Source of the DNA: Mycobacterium sp. UM_WGJ
GTDB lineage: Bacteria > Actinomycetota > Actinomycetes > Mycobacteriales > Mycobacteriaceae
Assembly: GCF_000455125.1 (NCBI RefSeq)
Contig: NZ_AUWR01000030.1
Coordinates: 18,217 to 82,216 of the forward strand
DNA length: 64,000 bases
Reading direction: 5' to 3'
A model generated the notes under the pieces. That model was not told the DNA's origin and made no database searches. It was given only the letters and a program-made list of their open reading frames with translations. Of the stretch, positions 40,542-51,123 are shown piece after piece. The position numbers and the translations under genes are program-made. Each line of letters begins with the position of its first letter. Positions within the stretch are counted from its first letter, which is position 1.

Positions 40542-40859
40542 ATGCCCGAGAAGATCCACGTCAACCAGGACGTTCTGACCAAGGCGGCTGGAAACCATCA
40601 AGAGGCGTCGGACTATCTGGCCACGGTCGCGGCCTCGCACGCGGGAATCCAGGCGACGCTGAACTCGCTCGGGCCGATCTACGGCGACTTTCGCCAGGCG
40701 GCCGCTGCACTGCTGGACGCACGCAAGGACTGCTACGACGACCAGTCCAGCGAGCATTCGATGGTCTCCGACAATCTGCACCGCGCGGTGGCGACGTGGA
40801 ACAAGAATGAAGACGATGCCGCCACCGCCTTCGGGCGCCTAACCGATGGGCACCGATGA
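40542..40859 (+). CDS. EspC-like ESX-associated protein (Rv0027-like)
   Basis: A 105-residue all-helical protein: MPEKIHVNQDVLTKAAGNHQ, then IQATLNSLGPIYGDFRQAAA and a C-terminal ATWNKNEDDAATAF. Length, the position of the first helix and the small-residue pattern resemble EspC/DUF2580 proteins. There is no central WxG. The C-terminal WNKNE could stand in for the YxxxD/E export signal, but this is speculation. It corresponds to Rv0027 by position. ATG 40542 follows AGGAAGG, and its stop overlaps the next start. Confidence 0.75.
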   Translation: MPEKIHVNQDVLTKAAGNHQEASDYLATVAASHAGIQATLNSLGPIYGDFRQAAAALLDARKDCYDDQSSEHSMVSDNLHRAVATWNKNEDDAATAFGRLTDGHR

Positions 40860-41170
40860 CTGAGCCGAATCCGGCTTTCGACACGATCCACCCCAGTGGC
40901 GAAGTGCTGTTCCGGTCTTGCCGCGGCGGCTATCTGCACAGTGTGGTGCTCACTGAATCGGTCATGGACACCGATGCGCACCGGCTGGCAGAGGCCATCG
41001 TCCTCACCGCGGACGTCTCGTTTCTCAAGGCGGTGTTAGAGATCCGGGGCGAGATCGTCACGACCGGCCAGGTGCCCTCGGCCGCGGTACCCACCAATGA
41101 TGATCTGCGGGTCGCAACCGATCGGCTGCTGGCCCACCACCTGCACCCGGGCACGAATCCAGGGGACTAG
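40856..41170 (+). CDS. Rv0028-like small conserved protein (DUF2694 type)
   Basis: A 104-residue mixed alpha/beta protein (GEVLFRSCRGGYLHSVVLTE; DTDAHRLAEAIVLTADVSFL) matching M. tuberculosis Rv0028 in place and size. It overlaps the EspC-like gene by ATGA, so they are coupled and the products may form a complex. There is no signal peptide or membrane segment, and the function is unknown. Confidence 0.8.
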   Translation: MTEPNPAFDTIHPSGEVLFRSCRGGYLHSVVLTESVMDTDAHRLAEAIVLTADVSFLKAVLEIRGEIVTTGQVPSAAVPTNDDLRVATDRLLAHHLHPGTNPGD

Positions 41171-41361
41171 AGTACCCATCTTCCGGCAGCGTCCGCGTTG
41201 GGGGCGATGTCTGCCGGGGGATCAATCACCGTGTCGCCGAACAGTTTTCGGGCCCGCTCCAGCAAGGCGAGTACCTCGCTCAACTGCGCTGCACACCCCG
41301 TGCCCGGGGACCCGACATCAGCCACGATTTGCACGCTACCCACCGGGCCGGGGGCTGACAA
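41167..41361 (-). CDS. Possible small antisense ORF
   Basis: The 300-bp gap between the Rv0028-like and Rv0029-like genes holds no forward-strand gene. The reverse strand can encode about 64 residues from TTG 41361, with a plausible amphipathic helix (AAQLSEVLALLERARKLFGD) and end DAAGRWVL. No ribosome-binding site or relative is recognised; its stop overlaps the Rv0028-like stop. It may be spurious. Confidence 0.28.
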   Translation of the reverse strand: MSAPGPVGSVQIVADVGSPGTGCAAQLSEVLALLERARKLFGDTVIDPPADIAPNADAAGRWVL

Positions 41362-41470
41362 TTCACCGCGCGCAGTGGCTGTGGAGGGCCGCCTGAATGC
41401 CGTCGACGACGCGACGCGATGCGGACGAATTCGGACAAGAGCGCCGGGACGGCAACGGTAGGCTTGCGCG

Positions 41471-42907
41471 GTGGCACTCTTCGGTCGACGGTCGGCGCGC
41501 CAGCGCCTCCGGAACGCGGCCCGGGAATCGCTGACGATCCCGGCCTTCAGCGCTCCGGTCGACTGTAGTTCCTGGGTGCTCGGCGGCCTGTGGCCCGCCG
41601 AGCTGGCGACGATCACCCCGGAGACGGCACCGCTTGCCGACTATCTCAAGGCCGATCTGCAGCGCATCGCGCATTCGGCTAACGAGAAGCTGCACGTCAT
41701 CAGTCGATCAGATCTGACCGGCCCGGCTCGCCAGGCCGCGGAGACGCGGGTTATCAACGTCGCCAGAGCTTTCGCCGTGCTCCGGGTGGAGTCGACGGTG
41801 CGCCAGCTCCACAAGGAAGCCCTGGACTTCGGCGGGGAGTACATCAGCCTCAATGCGGCGCCGGCCCCGGCTCCCGCTTCGGCCCCGGTGTCGGCGGCCG
41901 CCGGGGTTCCGGCCGAACCCGTCGCGCCGCCTCGCTCGCCCGAACCGCCCCTGCCGCCTGCGGAGGCACCTGCCCCACGGGCGCGTCATCGGCTGCCCGA
42001 ATCCGCCGCCGCCGCGACTGAGGCGGTACCACTGGACCCGCCCCCGCCGGTACCGGAGGTCATCGAGGCTGCCGCGGCGCCGCAGGCAGTGGAACCAGAG
42101 CCCGCCGAGCCGGTCGTAGTGCCGCCGGTCGAGCCGGTTTTCGTCGCACCGGTGGTCGAGCCGGTCTTCGTACCGCCGGTTGAACCGGCTCCCGTGGCTC
42201 CGGAACCATTCGCGGCGGTCCAGCCCGACCCGGCCCCGCCGCCACCCCTCGCCCCGCCGGTCGCCGAATCCGACGAGCAGCGGCTGCAACGTTTGCTGGC
42301 TTTCGTCGCCCGTCAGGAGCCCGGACTGCGCTGGGCGATCGGTATCTTCGCCGACGGCACCACCCGACTGGCCACCGATATCGCCAACGGATGGATTCCG
42401 TCTGGAATCGAGCTGCCAGACGGGGTGCAACTGCTGGAACCCGACCGCCGCAATGGCACCGCCGCCGAGATGCTGGGCAGCCCGATTGAGTCGGCCAGCT
42501 ACAGTCCCGGCGATCGTCTGGGCTGGGCGAGTGATTTCGCGGAGACTCACACCTCGGTACAGCCGCGCATGCTGGCGCCCATCGAGGACCTCGGCTGGCG
42601 GCTCAGCGAGGCCACCCACTGGCGTGAAGGACTGCCGCGAATGGCCAACACCCTGGTGAAGGCGGGAGCGGCCGGCACCGGCGTGGTCGACGCCGAAATC
42701 GACTTATTGCGTGTGCATCTGGACACCACGCGCTACCAGCTGCTGGCACAGTATCCCGACTCCGACCTCGCCGTGGCGCTGAACTGCATGCTGTTGGCCG
42801 CCACCGAAGGCATCGCCACCGGAGACACCGTTTCGGCCAACTACCACTACAGCTGGTTTCGCAAGCTCAGCGCCCCTGCCGCCAGCCAGTGGGATTCACA
42901 GCTTTAA
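41471..42907 (+). CDS. DUF5631/DUF5632-type ESX-associated protein (Rv0029-like)
   Basis: A 478-residue protein (M. tuberculosis Rv0029 is 365). The N-terminal conserved part (about 1-128) is followed by a long Pro/Val/Glu-rich linker with repeats such as VEPVFVAPVVEPVFVPPVEP (about 130-265). The C-terminal domains (about 270-478) contain LLAFVARQEPGLRWAIGIFA and DIANGWIPSGIELPDGVQLL. The C-terminal half is clearly paralogous to the gene at 62510 (Rv3899c type). Its extra length is mostly linker. The function is unknown. GTG 41471 gives MALFGRRSARQRLR. Confidence 0.85.
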   Translation: MALFGRRSARQRLRNAARESLTIPAFSAPVDCSSWVLGGLWPAELATITPETAPLADYLKADLQRIAHSANEKLHVISRSDLTGPARQAAETRVINVARAFAVLRVESTVRQLHKEALDFGGEYISLNAAPAPAPASAPVSAAAGVPAEPVAPPRSPEPPLPPAEAPAPRARHRLPESAAAATEAVPLDPPPPVPEVIEAAAAPQAVEPEPAEPVVVPPVEPVFVAPVVEPVFVPPVEPAPVAPEPFAAVQPDPAPPPPLAPPVAESDEQRLQRLLAFVARQEPGLRWAIGIFADGTTRLATDIANGWIPSGIELPDGVQLLEPDRRNGTAAEMLGSPIESASYSPGDRLGWASDFAETHTSVQPRMLAPIEDLGWRLSEATHWREGLPRMANTLVKAGAAGTGVVDAEIDLLRVHLDTTRYQLLAQYPDSDLAVALNCMLLAATEGIATGDTVSANYHYSWFRKLSAPAASQWDSQL

Positions 42908-42957
42908 CGAGCGTCGATGAATTGACGCTGTTCACACCGGCTGGACATACTTAGCCA

Positions 42958-43275
42958 ATGTCGGGGGCGGAGAGCCACGCGGAACTCAGCGACAAGGACC
43001 TCGTGGAGTCGGTGTTGCGGGATCTGCGCGAGGCCGCCGAGAAATGGGAAGCGCTGGTCGCGGAGGCCGAGAACACAACCTACAGCGTCGATCTCGGTGA
43101 TATCCGTGCCGTGGCCAACGCCGACGGCCGGCTTCTGGAGTTGACGCTGCACCCGTGTGTGGTCAGCGACTACACCCACAGCGAGTTGGCGGATCGGCTC
43201 AACCTCGTCTTCACCGCGCTGCGTGAGGAAGCCCAGTCCGACTTCGAGACGCGGTACGGCACCAGCCCGGTCTGA
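42958..43275 (+). CDS. Rv0030-like small protein (YbaB-like/DUF2710)
   Basis: A 105-residue protein: DLVESVLRDLREAAEKWEAL helix, then VDLGDIRAVANADGRLLELT and LHPCVVSDYTHSELADRLN. The pattern resembles YbaB/EbfC-like small proteins common in ESX accessory clusters. It corresponds to M. tuberculosis Rv0030 (109 residues). It ends 10 bp from the convergent eccA2 stop, a junction not present in M. tuberculosis. Confidence 0.82.
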   Translation: MSGAESHAELSDKDLVESVLRDLREAAEKWEALVAEAENTTYSVDLGDIRAVANADGRLLELTLHPCVVSDYTHSELADRLNLVFTALREEAQSDFETRYGTSPV

Positions 43276-43285
43276 CAGTGACGTC

Positions 43286-45127
43286 CTACCAGTTCAGGGC
43301 GGCCATCTCGCGTTTGGTGTCGCACACGGCGCGCACGGCGGAGTCGATGTCAGCGGCAGTGATGGTCTTGAGGTCGTCGATCGTTACCGGTTGCCCGGAC
43401 CGCTTCTGGGCGGCCACCCGGGTATCGCGGGCGAGTTCGGCCTCCTCTATCACGTTTCTGGCGAACCGGCCGTTGTGCATAACGTTGATGCCGTGCTCTC
43501 CGCGCGGGCTGACGTAGCCACGGATAGTGGTCACCATCGCCAGGAACCGCTGGCGTGCTGCGGGATTCAGTACGGTTGCCCGGCTGGATCCGTAGCGCTC
43601 ACCGATCTCGACAATCTCCTCGGGGCTGTAGGACTCGAACCGGATTTTACGGTTGAACCGGCTGGCCAGGCCGGGGTTGACGGTCAGGAATTCGTCGACC
43701 TGGTCTTCGTAGCCGGCGGCGAGGAAGCAGAAGTCGAAGCGGTGTTTCTCCAGCGCGATCAGCAGCTGGTTGACGGCCTCCATACCGATCATGTCCGGAG
43801 TCCCGTCCTGGTGACGCTCCACCAGCGAATAAAACTCGTCCATGAAAAGTATTCCACCCAAAGCCTTTTCGATCAGCTCATTGGTCTTGGGGCCGGATGA
43901 CCCGATGTGCTCGCCGCAGAAGTCCGAACGACGCACCTCGGTGATCTCCGGGTTGCGCACAATGCCCATGCCGGCGTAGATCTTGCCCAGCGCCTCGGCT
44001 GTGGTGGTCTTGCCGGTACCGGGCGGGCCCACCAGCAGCATGTGGTTGGTCTGGCCTTCCACAGGCAGGCCGTGTTCGAGTCGCATGGCCCGGATCTCGA
44101 GCTGGTCCTCCAACGCCTTGACCGCACGCTTGACCTCGGCCAGGCCGACCTGCTTCTCCAGCTCGGCGCGACCCTGCTCCAAGAGCTCCGCCCGGCGGTC
44201 CAGCGCGTTGTGCTCGTCGAGTTCCGCGCGGCTCATCGCCGAAGCAGCATCCCAACGGTCGGTGCGACTGTCGATGATCTGTTCCTCGGTGACCACCAGG
44301 CGCAGATTCGGTTCGGCCAGCGCAGCCTTGGCCGGTTCGGTCAACACACCGTTGATGGCGGCTTTGGACAGCCAGACCTGCGCCTTGTCCTCCTCACCGA
44401 GCTGGCGGTGCACCATGCCCCGCAAATAGGCGAGATCCGCGGCCAGCAAAGGGATCTCGCTGGGGTTGATCGACGCGGTGAGCACCCCTGCCGGAAAGCG
44501 CTCCGAGGACCGCGTCTGTCCGGTGATGTCGACGCGATCCAGCCAGTCCAGTGCCACCCGTCCCTGGCCCAAGTGGGCGGCCGCATAGCCGGCCAGGGCG
44601 CACACCGATGCGGTGACGGCGGGCATGACGATCGCGCGGTCGGGGAGCTCTTCGGCGGCGACGGTCAGCAGATCCGGCCAGCGCTGGGTGACGAACATCA
44701 GGTACGCGCGCCCGAGCTGGTGCCACTGGTGGTTGATCCAACTGTCCAGCAAGCCCCGGTCGGCCAGCAGGGCGTCGGCACGCTCGTACTCACCGGCAAC
44801 GGTCAGTGCGGATGCCAGGGCCAAACCCACATGCGAGGCATCGGTCACCGTGATCGACAGATACGGTCCCAACGGGATCTGGGCGGCCAGGTGCCGGCCC
44901 AGTCGGGTGGTCTCCTTGTGCAGCCAGTCGCTGTTGGCGTACAGACGCTTGAGGGTGTCCAGCTCGGTGTCGCCGCAGGCGATACGGCCCAGCCAGGCGT
45001 CGGCCATGGACGGATCAGCCTCGGTTGCGGCGACGAAGTCGGCTAACGCGTCGGGGGAGCCGTAGCGGCCGTCCATGCTCACCATGGCCCGGTCGAAGTG
45101 TCGACGGGCCGCCAGCAAGTCACTCAA
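43286..45127 (-). CDS. eccA2: ESX-2 AAA+ ATPase EccA2
   Basis: A CbbX-type AAA+ ATPase of type VII secretion, thought to act in the cytosol on substrates or chaperones. It has about 613 residues from TTG 45127 (MSDLLAARRHFDRAM, after AGAGGA); a TTG at 45172 would add 15. The N-terminal TPR-like half contains ATEADPSMADAWLGRIACGD. The AAA+ half has Walker A GPPGTGKTTT, Walker B ILFMDEFYSL, and the sensor/Arg region GLASRFNRKI. It matches M. tuberculosis EccA2 (619) closely and is the last gene of the ESX-2 run. Confidence 0.95.
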   Translation of the reverse strand: MSDLLAARRHFDRAMVSMDGRYGSPDALADFVAATEADPSMADAWLGRIACGDTELDTLKRLYANSDWLHKETTRLGRHLAAQIPLGPYLSITVTDASHVGLALASALTVAGEYERADALLADRGLLDSWINHQWHQLGRAYLMFVTQRWPDLLTVAAEELPDRAIVMPAVTASVCALAGYAAAHLGQGRVALDWLDRVDITGQTRSSERFPAGVLTASINPSEIPLLAADLAYLRGMVHRQLGEEDKAQVWLSKAAINGVLTEPAKAALAEPNLRLVVTEEQIIDSRTDRWDAASAMSRAELDEHNALDRRAELLEQGRAELEKQVGLAEVKRAVKALEDQLEIRAMRLEHGLPVEGQTNHMLLVGPPGTGKTTTAEALGKIYAGMGIVRNPEITEVRRSDFCGEHIGSSGPKTNELIEKALGGILFMDEFYSLVERHQDGTPDMIGMEAVNQLLIALEKHRFDFCFLAAGYEDQVDEFLTVNPGLASRFNRKIRFESYSPEEIVEIGERYGSSRATVLNPAARQRFLAMVTTIRGYVSPRGEHGINVMHNGRFARNVIEEAELARDTRVAAQKRSGQPVTIDDLKTITAADIDSAVRAVCDTKREMAALNW

Positions 45128-45188
45128 TGTCTGTCGTCCTCTGTCGCGCGTCCAGGTTCTCTTCGCTGACAACCGATGCGGTGCGGTG

Positions 45189-46748
45189 TCATCGCGACGA
45201 CATCGGGGTCAGCGCCTCCGGGCTGCAGTACCGGTTTTCCGCCCGGAACAACTCCACCGTAGCCAGCCAAGATTTTCCGCCGGCCGCAACCCGTACCGCG
45301 TTCCGGTCGATCTGCTCGATACTCACCTCGACCGCGTCCGCTGGTGGGGGCGGTGTCCCGGGCGGCGCCACGGTGATCACGGTGGCCGGCCGCGGTGACG
45401 GCGCGATCGGCCCGTCCACCACGCTGACGGTGGTGCGCGGGGTGGGCCGGGATTCGCCGACCACGGCCACCTCGGGCATTCGGACGCTGGCCCAGCGGGC
45501 CTTGTCCCGGGTGTGCACGCAGACCCGTTCGCCGGCACCGGCCGCCCGGATGACGATGCGCTTGGCGATCAGGTCCTCGGCGGCGATGAACACCCGGCTC
45601 AACTCACCGGAGTCGGTCAGCGGCACCATCAGCCGATCGCCGTTGGCCAGCTTGCCGATCAGCACGCCCGACGGACCGATCTCGAGGGGCAGGCTGGCCG
45701 GTAACCGGCCGGGCCGCAGGCCGCGCAGCTGGGGGCGAGGCGCGCACATGTTGGCCTCCAGGGCGGCGGCCTGCTCCCCGTTGAGCCGGTGCAGCACCAC
45801 CGACGGGGGAGTCGGCGCTGGCTGCGGAGTCTGCAGGGTCACGGTGGCCGTACACCTCCCGTCCGGAAACACCGTGACGTTCTGGATCACCTCATCGACC
45901 GGCAGAGTCCACGCCTGCGCCAGCAGCTGGGCACTGATCTGGCGGGCCGAATAGGCGTAGGTCGTCACCCAGCCGCCCTCGGTGCGCAGCGTCTTCCAGC
46001 GCTCGGCGCCGGCCACCAGCGAGCCACCGCCGAGGCGCCGATCCAGTTCGACCAGGTCGCTGGCGGTGGCCACCCGGGTGCGCAGCCCCTCGCACCGCAG
46101 CAGGCCGGCAATCCGTTGCGCGACGGCGACCGCGGTGGCACCCAGTGTGGTGCGCCAGCGCAGCGCAGCGGTGTTGTCGATGACTCGCAGTCTCAGCAGT
46201 AGCCAGGTCTCGCGCTGGCCGGCGTACGGCGGGGTGCCGATCTCGGTGTCGTAGACCCGTGGGTAGTCGCCGGTGGTGGCGCGGCGCGCTCCGATGCTGA
46301 TCACGCTCATGGACTCCAGGACCAGCCCGAGTGCGTGCCGCAGCATCGGCAGCAGCTCGGCGACATCGACGACGTTGTCGGTCTCCACGTTCACCGAGCC
46401 GGTGGCCACGGTGGCCGCATGCGCCCGGCCCAGCAGATGGACTGCCACCACCGCCACACCGCCGGAGATGCGAACCCCGCCGCCGGCGCGGTTGTTGGCC
46501 ACCGTGATCGGCTCGCTCCAAGCGGCCTTGGACGGACGTCGTAACCACAGCAGCGCCCACGACCACGCCGGCTGCCCCCACCACGGCACCAGCACCACCA
46601 GCACCGCCAGCGGGACCGCCACCGCGGCACCGAGCAGTCCACCCAGCGCCCAACCCGCTAGACCGCACAGTGCGATCGTCGTCGCGCACAGCAGCCGCCG
46701 GTTGCTCGACGGCGTGAACCCGGTCAGCCGGACCCGGTTCGGACTCAC
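45189..46748 (-). CDS. eccE2: ESX-2 membrane component EccE2
   Basis: A core subunit of the ESX membrane complex. It has 519 residues (M. tuberculosis about 537). Two N-terminal transmembrane helices (about 18-60: [20 protein letters not shown] and [15 protein letters not shown]) precede a large soluble domain with [20 protein letters not shown] and [20 protein letters not shown]. The GTG start overlaps the mycP2 stop by 4 bp (GTGA). Confidence 0.95.
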   Translation of the reverse strand: MSPNRVRLTGFTPSSNRRLLCATTIALCGLAGWALGGLLGAAVAVPLAVLVVLVPWWGQPAWSWALLWLRRPSKAAWSEPITVANNRAGGGVRISGGVAVVAVHLLGRAHAATVATGSVNVETDNVVDVAELLPMLRHALGLVLESMSVISIGARRATTGDYPRVYDTEIGTPPYAGQRETWLLLRLRVIDNTAALRWRTTLGATAVAVAQRIAGLLRCEGLRTRVATASDLVELDRRLGGGSLVAGAERWKTLRTEGGWVTTYAYSARQISAQLLAQAWTLPVDEVIQNVTVFPDGRCTATVTLQTPQPAPTPPSVVLHRLNGEQAAALEANMCAPRPQLRGLRPGRLPASLPLEIGPSGVLIGKLANGDRLMVPLTDSGELSRVFIAAEDLIAKRIVIRAAGAGERVCVHTRDKARWASVRMPEVAVVGESRPTPRTTVSVVDGPIAPSPRPATVITVAPPGTPPPPADAVEVSIEQIDRNAVRVAAGGKSWLATVELFRAENRYCSPEALTPMSSR

Positions 46749-48424
46749 TTGGTGGCCCGCCGGATCCGCGCGGTGATCGCGGCCGCCAGGACGGTCACGG
46801 CGATCACGCCGAGGAATCCCAGGGCCACGGTCCGGGCCCGGTGGTCCGGCGGGGGTGGTGGCGGCGCCGGGGTGATCACCCGCTGCTGCGAGCCCGGCGC
46901 CAGCGGGTCACCCGCCGGCACGTTGAACGTCAGCGCCGCGACCGGGTCGATGAGTCCGTAGCCCACCCGGTTGTCGACGCCGGCGGGCGGATTGTGTGCG
47001 GTCTGCATGATCCGGTTGATGACCTGATGCGCGGTGAGCTGAGGGTATTTGGCCCGGACCAGGGCAGCGACGCCGCTGACGTAGGCGGCCGAGAAGCTGG
47101 TGCCCCAGAACGGCATGTTCTTCTCGCCGACCCGAATCGGCGGGTAGGCGTTGACCGGGACACCGCCCTGTGGAGACAGGCCCATCACGTGGGTGGCCGG
47201 TGCGGCCACCCCCACCCAGGGTCCGGTCATGCTCTTGTCGATCGGCGCCCCGGTGGCGTCCACACCGCCGACGGACAAGACGTAGTCAGAGAACCACGAC
47301 GGGCTCGAGATCACCTTGACCTGGTTCCAGTCCCGCGGATCGCTCGGGTTCAGCGGGTCGAACATCGGGTTGTCGGCGCAGCCGGCTTCGCCGACATTGC
47401 CGGCGGCCGCGACGATCACCGCGTCTTTGACCGTCGCCGCGTACCAGAGGGCTGCCCCCAGCACCTGTTGGTCAAGTCCGGCCGCCACCTGGACACAGGA
47501 GGTCACCGAAATGTTGATGACCTTGGCGCCCATGTCGGCGGCGTGGACGACGGCCTTGGCCAGCGTGGCGAGCGTGCCGGCCTTCACCCGCTCGTCGTCG
47601 TAGCCGAACCGTTGCGGGTTGACCGGCTCGAACGCCCGCGACGACTGGCGGATCGAGATGATGCTGGCGTGCGGGGCAACGCCGACGACCCCGTCCGGGG
47701 CGCCGGGCGGGGGCGGGGGGACCGCCGGCTCGTCCTCGGTCTGCGGATCGGCCGGCCCCGAGGCCGGTGCCACCGCACCCTCCGGAGGGGGTGGCGGCGG
47801 TGGGGGTGGGGGCGGAGTCACCTGAGTGATGGTCACTGGTGCCGGGATCGGCGGCGGTGCCGGCGGGCCGGGAAGATCAGCCGGCGGCAGCGGTTCGCCG
47901 ATGCTCGGCGGGGGACCGGCCGGTGGGGGGAACGCCGGAACTTCCGGCATCGGGCGGGGCATCGGCAGCACGCCGAGCGGGGCCGCGGCGATGATCGACG
48001 CGGCGATGGTGCCGTGCGCATCACAGTCCTGCAAACCGCCAAGGCCCTCGGCGCCGCCCATGATGTAGTCGCCGCCGGCGACCGCCGGCAACCGGGGATT
48101 CGGCGTCACGCCGGTGTCGATGACGGCCACCGGAACGCCGTTGCCGGTGGAGTACTGCCACGCCGCGGCGATTCCGAGCATGTCGAATCCGGGTGCCAGC
48201 TGCGCCACGTCGGGGTTGGCGACGGTGATCGGCACACTGCATGAGTTCGACCGCCGCATCGGCTGGTCCGGCCCGGGCACGCCGTCGGCCGGCACCAGGG
48301 CCGGATCGACGGACGGCGGCTCGATGGCCTGCGCCATCGGCGGGCCGCTGGACATACTCACCAACAGCATCACCGCGGCGACCGCCGCTGTGCGGGCGTG
48401 CACGCGGCTCAGTTGCGCACCCAC
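46745..48424 (-). CDS. mycP2: ESX-2 mycosin serine protease MycP2
   Basis: A subtilisin-like, membrane-anchored mycosin needed for ESX function and complex stability. From GTG 48424 (overlapping eccD2 by 16 bp) it has 559 residues (M. tuberculosis 550). A signal peptide ends near MAQAIEPPS. The catalytic triad is Asp in VAVIDTGV, His in [12 protein letters not shown] and Ser in [12 protein letters not shown] long Pro-rich loop (about 175-265, with an 11-Pro run) is inserted after the His region, as in MycP2. A C-terminal transmembrane helix ([18 protein letters not shown]) ends in a basic tail. Confidence 0.96.
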   Translation of the reverse strand: MGAQLSRVHARTAAVAAVMLLVSMSSGPPMAQAIEPPSVDPALVPADGVPGPDQPMRRSNSCSVPITVANPDVAQLAPGFDMLGIAAAWQYSTGNGVPVAVIDTGVTPNPRLPAVAGGDYIMGGAEGLGGLQDCDAHGTIAASIIAAAPLGVLPMPRPMPEVPAFPPPAGPPPSIGEPLPPADLPGPPAPPPIPAPVTITQVTPPPPPPPPPPPEGAVAPASGPADPQTEDEPAVPPPPPGAPDGVVGVAPHASIISIRQSSRAFEPVNPQRFGYDDERVKAGTLATLAKAVVHAADMGAKVINISVTSCVQVAAGLDQQVLGAALWYAATVKDAVIVAAAGNVGEAGCADNPMFDPLNPSDPRDWNQVKVISSPSWFSDYVLSVGGVDATGAPIDKSMTGPWVGVAAPATHVMGLSPQGGVPVNAYPPIRVGEKNMPFWGTSFSAAYVSGVAALVRAKYPQLTAHQVINRIMQTAHNPPAGVDNRVGYGLIDPVAALTFNVPAGDPLAPGSQQRVITPAPPPPPPDHRARTVALGFLGVIAVTVLAAAITARIRRATK

Positions 48425-50007
48425 ACGAACAGTCCTCCCAGCCAAGCGCCAAGCACCCCCACCACAATGAACGCCAGTACTTCGAGCCATTCGACGGCCA
48501 GCCGGATCCAGGGCACGAACTTGGTCTCGGGCACCAGCAGGCCGGCGGCCACCCCGAGTCCGGCGAAGACCGCGATCGCGGCGGATGGCCACAAGAACCC
48601 GCCGGCGGTGTCACCCGGGTTGGCCAGTGCGTACTTGACTATTCCGGCGAGCACGGCCGCGCACGCCCCGCCCACCAGGGCGATCGCTTGGACGCGGCCG
48701 GCGAAGCCGCGGCCCTGGGTGATGAACAGGCCGGCCACCAGACCGCACAGCGCCAGCGCGCCACGCGGGTGGGCCCCGCCCGGATCCAGCACCATCCAGA
48801 CCGCGATCGGCAGCGCCGTGGCGATCGCGAGGCACATCCCGACCTGCACGGCGTTGATCAACCGGGCCGAGGCCGCGATCGCGGCACCGCGCGCGGAGAT
48901 GTCGACCAGATCGTCCTCGTCGTCGTCACCGTCCTCCGGGCCGACTGGAGAGACCGTGTCGATCGGCATATTGGCGCGGCGGGCGAACAGGTCGCGCCCG
49001 GTGATCGAACCGAAGTACGGTGGCCGCACCCGCGCCACCCACAGCGCGATCGTCGGCGACATGCGCAACAGGATCAACAGGCCCAACAACATGCAGATGC
49101 CGATCACCTGCGGCGATACCGGATGCCACATCCGCGCTGCCGCCACCGCCCCGCCGATCCCCGCGGCGGTCACGATCGCGGTGGCCACCGCGGTCTGCGA
49201 ACGCAGCAGCACGCTCAGACCGATCGCGCCCAACGCCAGGACCGTCACCCCGATCAGCAGGTGGGGGGCGCCCAGCGCACCGGGTGCCGCGCACAGTGCG
49301 GCGCAGGACAGCGCGAGCACGGCCAGCCAGCCGAATCCGCTGAACAGGTCATCGCGTGCCGGCCAGTTCCGCCGGATCACCGTGGCTCCCAGGGCCAGCA
49401 GTGCGCCGAGGCCGGCCAGGACCGTCGCGGGCGGCCAACTGTCGCTGAACATCCGGGCGCGAACCGCCAGCGTCGACAGCACGACCACCGCCATCGCCAT
49501 CAGCCCGATCGCGGTGTGCGCGGCGGTCATCGCGGTGACCGGCGCGAACATCCGATCGACTCGGGAGTTGAGCAGGCGTGTCACGGTCTGCTCGTCGGCT
49601 CGGTGCCCACACTCCTGGCACTTGATCTCGGGTTGGGCGCCCAGTCGGCGGGCCGTCGCGGCCAGCGCGCTCGACAGCGATTCGTACTGCGGTTCGAAGG
49701 AGTCGCCGCCTACCGCCGGGACCAGAACCAGGGTGTCGCCGTCTTGTACGCCCAAGTCGTCGAGGCTTCGAGTGATGTCGAGCCGGACGCCGTTGACTTT
49801 GTGCAGTTCGTAGCTGCCCGGAGGCAGGGCCACCCCGTCGAAACCGTGGTGCCGCAGATCCTCGTCGAGCAGCTCGACCATTCCCTCGAAGAATTCCTCC
49901 ACCGGAATACCGGCCGGGAAGACCTGCGACACGAGGTGTTTATCGTATGCGAGACTCACCGCACAGCGTGCCGGAAACGCGACTTTAGCTGGTGTCGGAG
50001 AAGTCAC
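48409..50007 (-). CDS. eccD2: ESX-2 channel component EccD2
   Basis: The polytopic subunit forming most of the ESX membrane ring. It has 532 residues (M. tuberculosis 509). An N-terminal ubiquitin-like domain (about 10-100, [40 protein letters not shown]) is followed by about eleven transmembrane helices. An acidic cytoplasmic loop ([12 protein letters not shown]) lies between helix groups. A KCQECGH motif just before the first helix could bind metal, but only one CxxC is visible. GTG 50007 is the start. Confidence 0.96.
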   Translation of the reverse strand: MTSPTPAKVAFPARCAVSLAYDKHLVSQVFPAGIPVEEFFEGMVELLDEDLRHHGFDGVALPPGSYELHKVNGVRLDITRSLDDLGVQDGDTLVLVPAVGGDSFEPQYESLSSALAATARRLGAQPEIKCQECGHRADEQTVTRLLNSRVDRMFAPVTAMTAAHTAIGLMAMAVVVLSTLAVRARMFSDSWPPATVLAGLGALLALGATVIRRNWPARDDLFSGFGWLAVLALSCAALCAAPGALGAPHLLIGVTVLALGAIGLSVLLRSQTAVATAIVTAAGIGGAVAAARMWHPVSPQVIGICMLLGLLILLRMSPTIALWVARVRPPYFGSITGRDLFARRANMPIDTVSPVGPEDGDDDEDDLVDISARGAAIAASARLINAVQVGMCLAIATALPIAVWMVLDPGGAHPRGALALCGLVAGLFITQGRGFAGRVQAIALVGGACAAVLAGIVKYALANPGDTAGGFLWPSAAIAVFAGLGVAAGLLVPETKFVPWIRLAVEWLEVLAFIVVGVLGAWLGGLFVWVRN

Positions 50008-50012
50008 CGCGC

Positions 50013-51002
50013 TTACCTTTCGGTGTCGGGCACGAACTTGTCGGCCAGACCGGCGGTTATTTCGAATAACCGCAGCCGGGTCTTCTTCTTTACCTCGTTG
50101 TGGACGTCGATGATTCCGCCCTTTGCCAGGTGGGCGTCATGCGGCATTACCTCCACGGTGGCGCCGGTTTTGCTGAACCGTTCGGTCAGATAGGCCACCG
50201 CGGCACTGTCCTCGCCCGGGGCGGAGTGGTTGAGGATCACCGTGGACCGCGACACCAGCTCGTGGTAGCCCTGCGAGGCCAGGTAGTCCACCGCCCGTAG
50301 CACCGGGCGGGACTGGTCTGCGGTGATCCCGGAGACGAAGACCAGCGTGTCGGTGTTCTCCAGCACCGGTTTCATGACCGGGTGCTCCAGGTCTGCCGCG
50401 GTGTCCACCAGGATCACGTTGTGCGTTCGCCGCAGCCGCGACAACACTCCGCTGAACATGGCCGGAACGAGCGGGCGCAGCTGGTCCGATGTCCGGTTGC
50501 CGGCCAGGACGTCGAGGCCGACGGCGTTTTGCCCGAGGTGTTCGCGGATGTCGGAATAGCCCTGCACGTCGGTGTCGCTCAGAACGGCCGAGTAGTCGCC
50601 GGGCGGGTGTTCGTCGATGCGATCGGACAGTGTTCCGAAGCCCGGAACGGCGTCAATCGCGATCACATTTTCCGGTCGGCATTCCCGGAACACGCTGCCG
50701 ATGGCGGCGGTCATCGTCGTCACACCGTTGCCGCCTTTTCCGGACACCAACGTGATCACGTACTGACGCCGGATGTGCCGGCGAATTCGATTACGCAAAT
50801 CACGGTAATGACGTTCGCGCGGAGATTCGCCGGGATTAATAACTTTCGCTGATACCACATAGATCAGTTTGCGCCAGCCCGAGCCGGGCGGAATCTTGCG
50901 TGGTGTCGCCAGGTCGGAAATGCGCATGGAGTCCGATACGGAATCCCGGTAGCGGTGGCTGGATGCCGGATCCCACCGCCCGGATGAGCCTTCGTCAGGC
51001 AT
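50013..51002 (-). CDS. MinD/ParA-like ATPase of ESX-2 (Rv3888c-like, EspI-related)
   Basis: A 329-residue protein. A basic, disordered N-terminal segment is followed by a deviant-Walker ATPase domain: [18 protein letters not shown], switch region [14 protein letters not shown], and [13 protein letters not shown]. It corresponds to M. tuberculosis Rv3888c (341), between espG2 and eccD2, and resembles the C-terminal part of EspI without its Pro-rich region. EspI in ESX-1 has been linked to energy-dependent control of secretion. ATG 51002 is chosen; the longer frame to 51209 crosses into espG2. Confidence 0.88.
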   Translation of the reverse strand: MPDEGSSGRWDPASSHRYRDSVSDSMRISDLATPRKIPPGSGWRKLIYVVSAKVINPGESPRERHYRDLRNRIRRHIRRQYVITLVSGKGGNGVTTMTAAIGSVFRECRPENVIAIDAVPGFGTLSDRIDEHPPGDYSAVLSDTDVQGYSDIREHLGQNAVGLDVLAGNRTSDQLRPLVPAMFSGVLSRLRRTHNVILVDTAADLEHPVMKPVLENTDTLVFVSGITADQSRPVLRAVDYLASQGYHELVSRSTVILNHSAPGEDSAAVAYLTERFSKTGATVEVMPHDAHLAKGGIIDVHNEVKKKTRLRLFEITAGLADKFVPDTER

Positions 51003-51123
51003 ATTCTGGCTATTCCATGGGCTCGTCACGTGCGTGATGTTAACACGGCTGCTGATTCCACGTTTGCAATGTTTCTCACGGTGGACAGTAATGCACGGTA
51101 ATGGTGAAGATGTGAATTCACTG

